NCBI RefSeq assembly: GCF_007744075.1
Contig: NZ_CP036266.1
Location: forward strand, 124,001 to 188,000
DNA from: Gimesia chilikensis
GTDB lineage: Bacteria > Planctomycetota > Planctomycetia > Planctomycetales > Planctomycetaceae
Direction of reading: 5' to 3'
DNA: 64,000 nucleotides
Numbering within the stretch: position 1 is the stretch's first letter; every line of letters begins with the position of its first letter. Both the position numbers and the translations under genes were made by a program. Under the pieces are notes generated by a model. The model saw only the letters and a list, made by a program, of their open reading frames with translations, searched no databases and had not been told where the DNA came from. Shown one piece after another: positions 57,168 through 64,000 of the stretch.

Positions 57168-57492
57168 GGTGATTCTCTTCCTTTTATCAGGAAAGCAGTG
57201 AGCTTGAATTCTGCTAACGTGAAACAAAGCACCGAAAACATACGTTTTCCGGCGGAATTGTCTCATATCACATTCACTGCTTAAAGACCATCTTAATCGG
57301 GGGCGGACCGCCCGACTGGAGGTAAACTGAGCAGCCTGGCGTGGAGAACATTGTCAGAATACCCTATTTTTTCCGATCCGCAATTGAGGTGACCACATTC
57401 CGTCCGTTAAGATCAGGTGGATGGGCCCTCCTTGTCTTACGTGAACCTCACGTATTTTGCCAGAAATCTTTCCCGATTCAGGTCGTCTGCTC
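57168..57492. other. Divergent 325-base gap with palindromes
   Basis: Carries promoters for the adaptor gene (minus) and the Tat propeller gene (plus). It contains GGGCGGACCGCCC at 57301-57313, a 6-1-6 palindrome, and the site at 57438-57454. Confidence 0.5.
57438..57454. promoter_or_regulatory. Perfect 7-3-7 inverted repeat upstream of the Tat propeller gene
   Basis: TACGTGA-acc-TCACGTA ends 38 bases before the start of the downstream gene and is followed by TTTTGCC. It is either a regulator-binding site or a short leader hairpin. Confidence 0.4.
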
Positions 57493-58572
57493 ATGACTCA
57501 ACGTTCCACCGCTTGTTCTGCTCACATTGATTCCCGCCGCACTTTTTTGAAAACCGCCGGGGCCGCGGTTGCCGGCAGTTTTTTTGCTCCCGCAATTCTG
57601 GGGGCTGACGACAAAGCAGGCACTAAGCCGCCGCTTGTCGGAGAAGGCGCGTTTCAGTACGAAGTCACGCACGGGTGGGGCGGTACCCCGAAGCACATCA
57701 AGTGGGGAGAGACACACGGCGTCTGTGTCGACGAGGCCGGTCTGATTTATATCAAACATCGCTCCCGCGCAAAGACGCCCCTGGATGCCATCGTGGTGTT
57801 TGACGCCGATGGGAAATTCGTCCGCTCTTTCGGAAAGGAATATCACGGCGGCGGTCACGGCATTGATGTCCGCAAGGAAGGCAACGAGGAATTCCTGTAT
57901 CTCTCTGATGTGAAGCACGGTATCGTTGCTAAAACCAGTCTCACAGGGGAAGTCGTCTGGAAGATTGGACGACCCGCTGCGCCCGCGCATTATCAGGACG
58001 CCAAACAACGCTACAGTCCCACCAACATTGCCTTCGCCCCCGATGGGGGATTTTATGTCGGCGATGGTTACGGCTCCCACTACATTCACAAATACACGAG
58101 CGACGGGAAGCCCGAGTTTTTCTGGGGAGGCAGCGGCACCGAAGCGGGCAAAATGAAAACACCGCACGGCATGTGGCTTGATACCCGCGATGGCACACCT
58201 AAGATCGCCGTCTGTGATCGGGCCAATCACCGGCTCCAGTATTTCAGCCTGGATGGTAAACACCTGGGCTTTGTCAACACGGTCAGTTTCCCGGCAGACA
58301 TCGACATCCAGGGAGACATCATGCTGGTCTCCGATCTGCATGCCCGGGTGACCCTGTTCGATAAACAGAACCAGGTAATCACTCACCTGGGCTACGATCA
58401 GGACTGGACGAACCGCGTGCTGGATGGCTTTAAGATTCGCACGCAGCCCAAGCAGTGGGAAGCCGGTCGCTTCGTGCATCCCCACGATGCCTGCTTCGAT
58501 CAGGTGGGTAATATTTTTGTCACCGAATGGGTCTCAACGGGCCGTATCAGCAAACTCAAGAAAGTCAGCTGA
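57493..58572 (+). CDS. Tat-exported NHL/6-bladed beta-propeller protein
   Basis: 359 residues from ATG 57493. A twin-arginine signal is clear: SRRTFLKTAGAAVAGSFFAP, ending before LGADD. The mature part has NHL-like blades (LDAIVVFDADGKFVRSFGKE, HGIDVRKEGNEEFLYLSDV, NIAFAPDGGFYVGDGYG, GNIFVTEWVSTGRISKL). Related propellers include peptidylglycine lyase and lactonase-type enzymes; no catalytic site is identified. The Tat signal implies folding before export, often with a cofactor. Confidence 0.88.
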   Translation: MTQRSTACSAHIDSRRTFLKTAGAAVAGSFFAPAILGADDKAGTKPPLVGEGAFQYEVTHGWGGTPKHIKWGETHGVCVDEAGLIYIKHRSRAKTPLDAIVVFDADGKFVRSFGKEYHGGGHGIDVRKEGNEEFLYLSDVKHGIVAKTSLTGEVVWKIGRPAAPAHYQDAKQRYSPTNIAFAPDGGFYVGDGYGSHYIHKYTSDGKPEFFWGGSGTEAGKMKTPHGMWLDTRDGTPKIAVCDRANHRLQYFSLDGKHLGFVNTVSFPADIDIQGDIMLVSDLHARVTLFDKQNQVITHLGYDQDWTNRVLDGFKIRTQPKQWEAGRFVHPHDACFDQVGNIFVTEWVSTGRISKLKKVS

Positions 58573-58631
58573 ACCGCCTTTGACTCTAAAGTTCACACTC
58601 GCTTTAATCTCTTCACCCTGGTTGGAACCTG

Positions 58632-59165
58632 ATGAATTTTTCTCACGAGTTCGATGAGCAGCGCTTCTTCGAAATCTGGACGGCAGTACGGATTGAGCGT
58701 CCCGTGAATTTCTCCCTGTTTACGTTTGGAGATCAGCAGCTTCCTTATTACCTGGTGACCGGCGCGCCCGAACCCGGGGCGACGGTCAAGGTCCGCAAAG
58801 GGGAAGTCCTGATCACGCGGGCGATGATCATCACTCCCGATTCGATGGAGCCCGAGTTTCGTAACTTTTTTGAAGAGCAGGAAGAGGCGGACCTGGCCGC
58901 GTTCCTGCTCTCGCGGACGGCAGGCTTTTCCAATCTGAAGTTCTCCAACACCAGCGGACCCGAACGGATCGTCAGCGACAGCGTCGAGGAAGCAGTCGAC
59001 AAGCTGAATAAACAGCTGGACGACGAAGAGGAAGAGCACACCGCGATCCTCAGTGCACCGCCCGGCATGGGAGGCATCGCCATCATGCGTTACGCCGCCG
59101 AACGGGTCTGGGAGAGTGCCCCGGGCAACATTCAGGAATTACGCGAACGGGGTTTTCTCAATTAA
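58632..59165 (+). CDS. Small conserved hypothetical protein, 177 aa
   Basis: Cytoplasmic, no signal. Beta-rich core at the N-terminus (ERPVNFSLFTFGDQQLPYYLV) followed by GEVLITRAMIITPDSMEPEF and a C-terminal acidic region (LDDEEEEHTAILSAPPG). The start is ATG 58632. I do not recognise a characterised family. It is 59 bases downstream of the propeller gene and may be co-transcribed. MITE-like copy 2 begins 37 bases after its stop. Confidence 0.7.
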   Translation: MNFSHEFDEQRFFEIWTAVRIERPVNFSLFTFGDQQLPYYLVTGAPEPGATVKVRKGEVLITRAMIITPDSMEPEFRNFFEEQEEADLAAFLLSRTAGFSNLKFSNTSGPERIVSDSVEEAVDKLNKQLDDEEEEHTAILSAPPGMGGIAIMRYAAERVWESAPGNIQELRERGFLN

Positions 59166-59202
59166 CGCGATCATTGTCATTTTGAATGTGGGTTGCACTT
59201 CT

Positions 59203-59360
59203 CGTGATGAAATCAGGCGTAGGGGCGGTACCTGTGTGTCCGCCCGCCTGGCGAGTTTCGACCGTTATGCAGGCATCGAAGGCAGCTTTCTCAAATATTC
59301 GTACTACCAAACGCAGACAGACTCGCTCTACGGGTAGCCACACAGGGCTACCCCTACGTG
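59203..59360 (+). mobile_element. MITE-like element, copy 2
   Basis: Same family as copy 1, in opposite orientation. Core 59218-59358 has CGTAGGGG at one end and its complement CCCCTACG at the other, with imperfect terminal inverted repeats of about 20 bp. Similarity to copy 1 continues beyond the core as GCAGGCAAC and TCGACGCAC up to about 59409. No coding capacity. Confidence 0.75.
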
Positions 59361-59430
59361 ATAGAACATACTGCTGCAGGCAACAGGAAGCTGCCAGGGT
59401 CGACGCACACGAGTAGTTCCAGGATCTCTT

Positions 59431-60993
59431 TTACTTTTTCGGAATCTTATTGAGCGTATAGTAAGCCTGTGGATGCAGCAGTGACTGACCGGCTTTGTTC
59501 TTCACACCAGCGGCGACCAGTTCGTGCACATACAGCTCCCGCAGGTCGTTCACTTTGAGGTGGACCCGGGTGCCATCCTCCGAGACCGTGATCTGTTCAA
59601 GGGGGAGTTCCCGGTTCAGAATCTCGTCGCTGCCGTAAGAAGAATGATAAGTATAAGTGTAACTTTTCATCTGATACGACCGGGGATCCATCGCGGTTTT
59701 CGGATCGACGGGTTGCGTGAAGACCAGTTCGAAGCCGTCGGGTTTCGCCCGCATCTCCTTGATTTCAAAGGGCGTCTTACCCGTCCAGACCAGACGCTGT
59801 AAGCCGTAGGACGCCGTCCCGAGACTGCTCCAGCCCCGATTGGTCAGACCCACGAATACGCTGCCATCGGTTCCCTGTGCCAGACGCAGGACCGCAGAAG
59901 CGAAGCCTTCCCGGAAGGGGAAGCAGGCGCCCTGGTATTCGCCGTCGACCTGTTCCAGGAAGACGCGGTTGATGGCAGCCTGGGTGAATTCGCCGACAAA
60001 AAACTGACCATCGAACGGGCCGAATTTGCCGCCACTGTTATCGAGCATCACATCGGTCGTGGACTGTCCCGCTTTCTTATAAGGGAACCAGACCGCCGGT
60101 GGTTTGAGTTGCGGCATCTGTTTGATCGCCTCGGGCAAGGGGAGGCCGTTGGGAATCGCTTTCACACCCTGAATGGGTGAGCCCGGGAGGCCCATCGAGG
60201 CGAGTGCTTCCACATGATGAAAGAAGGCCCCTTTGCGCATGTGATGCAGCGTATTCGTGGCGACCCAGTTCCCCTGCTGATCGGTGTAGAACACATCGCC
60301 GGCCCGGTTCACACCAATTCCCGCAGGCGAACGCATGCCGGCGCAGACGGGAACCAGTTCTCCGTCGGGGGTGACCTTCATCCCCCAGCCGCGCCAGCGT
60401 CCCTGGGCAAAGCCGAGCGTCGGATCTTTGACGGCCCGGGCCTTGTGTTCTTTTTTCAGTCCCAGTCCGATATTGAGTGTCAGCCACAGGTTGCCCTCGT
60501 GATCGAGCTTTGGTCCGTAAGCGTATTCGTGGTAGTGCCCGGTGACGCCCCAGCCTTTGGCGATGGTCAGATATTCATCGGCGGTCCCATCGCCGTCGGT
60601 ATCGCGAATCCGCGTCAGCTCGCTCCGTTGCACCGTATAGAAGGCGCCGTCTTTCCAGATCAGTCCCAGCGGCTCATGCAGGGCGGTGGCGAACCGTTTG
60701 TAAGTCACGTTTTTGGGTGGCTCGTCATAGACGCCGTCCAGAATCCAGATTTCCCCCTTGCGGATGGCAACCGCGATACGCTGATCGTCGAGGACCGCGA
60801 TGCCGCTGACTTCCAGCACCAGGTCACCGGGGGCCGGCTTCCAGTTCTGTGAACGCGACTCGGTCTGCGCTTTGGGGGTCATGATGGAGACGATGCGGTA
60901 ATAATCGTCTTCACTCTCCGCATACGCGTTGGTATCCGTCAGGACGCTGGTCAGACAGAGCAGCGTGAGCAGGCAGAAAATGTATTTTACCAT
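59431..60993 (-). CDS. Exported PVC-type sorbosone dehydrogenase-like propeller
   Basis: 520 residues with a signal peptide (YIFCLLTLLCLTSVLTDTNAYA). Propeller repeats are LVLEVSGIAVLDDQRIAVAI, RIRDTDGDGTADEYLTI, and GIGVNRAGDVFYTDQQGN. The sequence resembles the membrane-bound dehydrogenase domain found with cytochrome c in planctomycetes and Verrucomicrobia. No heme motif is present here. The gene starts 7 bases inside the end of the pentaheme cytochrome gene, so the two are translated together and the cytochrome probably carries electrons for it. Confidence 0.87.
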   Translation of the reverse strand: MVKYIFCLLTLLCLTSVLTDTNAYAESEDDYYRIVSIMTPKAQTESRSQNWKPAPGDLVLEVSGIAVLDDQRIAVAIRKGEIWILDGVYDEPPKNVTYKRFATALHEPLGLIWKDGAFYTVQRSELTRIRDTDGDGTADEYLTIAKGWGVTGHYHEYAYGPKLDHEGNLWLTLNIGLGLKKEHKARAVKDPTLGFAQGRWRGWGMKVTPDGELVPVCAGMRSPAGIGVNRAGDVFYTDQQGNWVATNTLHHMRKGAFFHHVEALASMGLPGSPIQGVKAIPNGLPLPEAIKQMPQLKPPAVWFPYKKAGQSTTDVMLDNSGGKFGPFDGQFFVGEFTQAAINRVFLEQVDGEYQGACFPFREGFASAVLRLAQGTDGSVFVGLTNRGWSSLGTASYGLQRLVWTGKTPFEIKEMRAKPDGFELVFTQPVDPKTAMDPRSYQMKSYTYTYHSSYGSDEILNRELPLEQITVSEDGTRVHLKVNDLRELYVHELVAAGVKNKAGQSLLHPQAYYTLNKIPKK

Positions 60994-63407
60994 TGGTATG
61001 TCACCTCAATCGTGGTGTCTTCTGTCAGGGGCACGGGGATCAGCCATTCGCTGAGCTTGTCCCGGGTTCGTTCTTCACCTGCTTTGGCGAAGGCTTCTGC
61101 AACGGAGACACGCAGGCCGTTTTCGTTTTGTCGCGTGCTCGGATCAACGGTTTTCAGGTTCTTCCCCGTCAGACTGCGGAACCAGAGCGTGCCGGCAGAC
61201 TTGGCTTGTGAGCCGGCCTTGATGGTGAGCCGTCGTTTCAGTGTCTGTTTGGCAGTCGCTTCCAGGCGGTCTTCGATGTCGATTCCCTGGTAGCGGTAAA
61301 GAAACGTGGGTACGCCCTGCTTGTCGATGCGATAGCCTCGGAACTGCAGCGTATTCTCGCCCGGTTTGGATTCAGGCCAGGCTTCTTCTGTCTGTTTGAG
61401 GAACGCGACCGGTGGCCCTGAAGGAAACTGCATCAGTGCATCTCCCAGCGGATCTGCCGGTGGGGCAAAGCGGATGAACCAGGTTCCCTGTGCGTCGAGG
61501 AAGCGTCCTTTCCAGGCCAGGGCAGGGCGAACCTGTTCGGCGTCAAAGGCAACATGGACTTTCTGCGGGAAGCCCACGGCGATCGCATGTGTGCCTGCCT
61601 CTTCCATAAAGGTTCGCAGGATGATCGGTTTTTTGTCGGGCACCAGTTCGTAGTTTTTCGACTTGGCTGCGAGAATCTTTTCCGGCAGCGGCTGTTTGTC
61701 TCCCGCTTTCAGGTACGCCCAGATCGCGGCGATCTGTTGTTCTACATCCCCTTTGAGTACGTCCTTGTTCTGGCTCTTGCCATCAGGGAAGAAGGTTGGC
61801 ATGCGGGTGCGCTCTTTGAGAGATGCGGGATCGAGCAGGAAGTCATGAAACCACTGGGCATGCACGCGGCTGGTGACCTCACCCAGGTCCGTACCAACCA
61901 CACCAGGCATACTTTCGCCCCGGATCGGATGACACTGAATACAGCCGGTCTCCAGCATGCTGCGACCGGCGGGAGGCAGCTGCGCATGTTGAGGGAAGAC
62001 ATCGGCTTCAGATCGCTTTTGTGGACGATCGACTTTCTCAAACTGGTTGGGCAGCGCTGCAATCTCCTTACCAGGGAAGATCGGCATGCGGGCGTGCATG
62101 TGCGGTCGAATATCCCCTTTGCCTTTGAGAACCTTCGATAGCCAACCCTTCTGCAGCTTGAAGCCGATGCCTGTCAACGTGGGAGGAATCCGACCTTCAT
62201 CACCCAGGTCGACATGGCCGGCGGTTTCAAAGTACGGTTTCCGGTTAAAGCCGACGCCACCCTGCTTATCGCGCTCATGGCAGGCATAGCAGTTGAACTG
62301 CAGGAGCTGAAAGGCCAGCTGGTTTGCTGCAGCTGGATTTTGTTTTTGCTTCAGAGCGGCGAGAGATTCTTTGATCGCGGTCTGCTGGAGTTCATCCAGA
62401 GGATAGGCGGGCATCTTCTGTTGGGGATTGTGAAAACAGCTGGCAGCGGCGGTCGGCTGTAACTGGCTCAGAGGCCGGGCAGAGAATGTCGGTTTCAACT
62501 GGTCGACCTGATGGCAGTTTACGCATCTGAGTTCGACGAACTGTTTCTTGCCGGCGGCGATCAGTTCTGCAGATTCACTGCTGGTAGCAGCTGTCGCGGA
62601 TCCTGGTTGCTGATCTCGGAGCAGGTAGGCGGCGATGTCTGCTGCTTCCACGGCGGCGAGTTTCAACTGGGGCATGCGACCGGCGGGGCGCGTCTGTTCC
62701 GGATTGAGCAGGAAAAAAGTCAGAGCCTGTGGCGTGTACTTCGCCGTGAGATCCGGGTGCGGAACCGAATTCACCGGACGGACTGCTGCAGCGAGTCCGA
62801 GCTCTTTGATGTCTTCCGGATCGAGCTGGGCCAGGAGTTTGTCATTGGGCGAAATTTTGGTTTCGCCGGGTTCGTAGTTCGCATCGGTTTCATGACAGGC
62901 GACGCAGCCGACTTTGTGATAGAGTTCGCGGCCCCGCGCCACGTTCCCTTTGTTCCAGAATTCGTAGGGGACCGGATTGGCGCCGGTGGCTTTGATCGTG
63001 GGAAACGGTTTCTGTTGGGACATCAGAAACGCGGTCAGGGCCTGGATGGTGGATTCTTTTTCATTCGCAGGCAGACCGTGCAGGACGTCGGGCATCGTGG
63101 TGCCGGCTTTGGTGACATGCGGGGCGGACAGGAATTCTGTGACCCACTTCCGCTGCAGACGGTTGCCGACGCCATCGAGTCGGGGGCCGCCCTTGGGTTG
63201 CAGAGCAGACTGTGATGTGGGGTGACAGGCGGCGCAGCTCAGTTCGCTGATCAACAGTCGGCCTGCGGTCCCTTTCGGAAGTTCTGCATGACGTCCGAAG
63301 CGGTCGAAGCCGGAAACAAAGGGGGCTGGATCGGGAGCGGCAAGCAGGGAGTGGCCCATGATCAGGCACAAAAGTCCTGTCACCAGGCAGGTCCTTCGTT
63401 GATTCAT
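60987..63407 (-). CDS. Exported five-heme c-type cytochrome
   Basis: 806 residues, with a signal peptide (LVTGLLCLIMGHSLLAAPDP). Five CxxCH heme-binding sites are visible: CAACH, CVACH, CVNCH, CYACH and CIQCH. Between them lie single-domain cytochrome c segments with AAYLLRDQQ and AYPLDELQQ-type helices. The C-terminal 200 residues are beta-rich and heme-free. This planctomycete-type multidomain protein probably transfers electrons in the periplasm with the overlapping propeller product. Its substrate is unknown. Confidence 0.92.
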   Translation of the reverse strand: MNQRRTCLVTGLLCLIMGHSLLAAPDPAPFVSGFDRFGRHAELPKGTAGRLLISELSCAACHPTSQSALQPKGGPRLDGVGNRLQRKWVTEFLSAPHVTKAGTTMPDVLHGLPANEKESTIQALTAFLMSQQKPFPTIKATGANPVPYEFWNKGNVARGRELYHKVGCVACHETDANYEPGETKISPNDKLLAQLDPEDIKELGLAAAVRPVNSVPHPDLTAKYTPQALTFFLLNPEQTRPAGRMPQLKLAAVEAADIAAYLLRDQQPGSATAATSSESAELIAAGKKQFVELRCVNCHQVDQLKPTFSARPLSQLQPTAAASCFHNPQQKMPAYPLDELQQTAIKESLAALKQKQNPAAANQLAFQLLQFNCYACHERDKQGGVGFNRKPYFETAGHVDLGDEGRIPPTLTGIGFKLQKGWLSKVLKGKGDIRPHMHARMPIFPGKEIAALPNQFEKVDRPQKRSEADVFPQHAQLPPAGRSMLETGCIQCHPIRGESMPGVVGTDLGEVTSRVHAQWFHDFLLDPASLKERTRMPTFFPDGKSQNKDVLKGDVEQQIAAIWAYLKAGDKQPLPEKILAAKSKNYELVPDKKPIILRTFMEEAGTHAIAVGFPQKVHVAFDAEQVRPALAWKGRFLDAQGTWFIRFAPPADPLGDALMQFPSGPPVAFLKQTEEAWPESKPGENTLQFRGYRIDKQGVPTFLYRYQGIDIEDRLEATAKQTLKRRLTIKAGSQAKSAGTLWFRSLTGKNLKTVDPSTRQNENGLRVSVAEAFAKAGEERTRDKLSEWLIPVPLTEDTTIEVTYQW

Positions 63408-63537
63408 TGAACGGTCTCTTTCTCTGTGGGCTGCAGTCGGGGCCGGTTCTCAATGTGATGCGCGAATCGCAACTGTAATTCAGGCAGGTACTTCGATCAT
63501 AAAGCAGCGGCAGACCGGAAGCAATCAGAGAACGCGT

Positions 63538-64000
63538 TCATTTTGTATGGGTTTGCGTCGTGCCGGGCGGAGCGAGCGTGCTTTGACCGCGGGCCCAACC
63601 CTTTAGACGACTGAGACGCTTCGCGCCACGCAGAAAATATTCCTGGTTCAGTGACTCCAACTGTTCCTGTCGCAACCGGTCACGCGTGGTCTGCCAGTCG
63701 GGAGGGGAAGCGATGAACTGCAGGTCGCACATGGTTTCATAGATCGCATCGGCGATCAACTGATGGCCTTCGATACTGGGATGCACATGATCGACGAGCA
63801 GTTCGCTACCGGGAATGCCGTCCGGGGTTTTCTGTTCGAACAACCTGCGGGCATCGATGACGGGGACATCGTACTGTTGCGCCAGACGGAAGAGAGTATC
63901 GTGCATCGGTTCGAGCATGCGGAGCGGGCAGATGTCTTCCTCTTTGGCCTTGATGAACCAGCTGCGTGCGTCGTCGTACCGTTTCAGGTATTCACAGGTT
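63538..64000 (-). CDS. SGNH/GDSL-type hydrolase, 5' end beyond the window
   Basis: The frame stays open from 63918 through the window end, so the ATG at 63918 is internal. The visible C-terminal part has the catalytic DxxH block LLVDHVHPSIEGHQLIADAI with Asp and His as in SGNH hydrolases. An additional 40 residues are basic and helical. The preceding KRYDDARSWFIKAKEEDICP suggests a repeat-type (TPR-like) segment next to the hydrolase. Substrate unknown; the nucleophile Ser would lie outside the window. Confidence 0.8.
   Translation of the reverse strand, partial: TCEYLKRYDDARSWFIKAKEEDICPLRMLEPMHDTLFRLAQQYDVPVIDARRLFEQKTPDGIPGSELLVDHVHPSIEGHQLIADAIYETMCDLQFIASPPDWQTTRDRLRQEQLESLNQEYFLRGAKRLSRLKGWARGQSTLAPPGTTQTHTK

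Noticed and set aside
54437..57201. Plus-strand frames at 54437-55429 and 56272-57201
   Set aside because: Antisense to the M50-HlyD and HlyD genes; no signal or family features.
57478..58485. A 335-codon minus-strand frame opposite the Tat propeller gene
   Set aside because: Shadow of the well-supported propeller frame.

Overview
The window looks like a chromosomal segment of a planctomycete, probably Gimesia or a near relative. That placement is inferred from gene content; no search was run. The evidence is a DUF1559 pseudopilin-like protein plus a tandem cluster of its relatives, PVC-type secreted cytochromes and propellers, a kinase fused to a beta-helix, small lipoproteins with one Ig-like domain, and ddl-ftsQ without ftsA or ftsZ. 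About 48 genes are supported. Many encode exported proteins with Sec, Tat or lipoprotein signals. No tRNA, rRNA, CRISPR array, IS transposase or prophage was seen.

Layout. 1-9 kb: a partial beta-helix protein, an 801-aa cyclase-repeat/DUF4159 protein, and small membrane and secreted proteins of unknown role. Among these is a duplicated scrap of one gene's 3' end. 8.7-13.2 kb (minus strand): a lipoprotein, a DUF1559 pseudopilin, and a translationally coupled FG-GAP/TPR pair. 13.5-20.6 kb (plus strand): a compact operon of seven membrane proteins. Five are tandem DUF1559-like paralogues that have lost the pilin leader and gained membrane segments. The operon ends in the first 30 codons of a broken PPP-type phosphatase. 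20.6-28.5 kb (minus strand): a methyltransferase/TPR pair, a Ser/Thr kinase with a predicted extracellular beta-helix, and a FliN/SpoA-domain protein. 28.7-32.4 kb: AIM24 and DUF3592 proteins, a lipoprotein with an HExxH motif, and a divergent pair of a Cys-containing Rrf2 regulator and a protoglobin.

32.4-50.4 kb: a PQQ-like propeller lipoprotein, aspS, a DUF6807/PmoA-like protein, a ClpP-like protein, thiS-thiG, a glycerophosphodiesterase, a PDZ protein, a ceramidase-like protein, a fusion of an M14-like domain with GH105, an M23-PKD endopeptidase, larB and acs. 50.8-57.2 kb (minus strand): a phytanoyl-CoA dioxygenase, ddl-ftsQ (a relic of the division and cell-wall cluster), and an HlyD adaptor followed by a site-2-protease/HlyD fusion. 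57.5-64 kb: a Tat-exported propeller, a small conserved protein, a five-heme cytochrome c with an overlapping propeller gene, and a partial SGNH hydrolase.

Two inverted copies of a MITE-like element of about 140 bp lie in gene-free gaps at 45.8 and 59.2 kb. The observations most worth following are the DUF1559 paralogue operon, the Rrf2/protoglobin pair with palindromes between the genes, the ddl-ftsQ relic, the repeat family and the M14-GH105 fusion.
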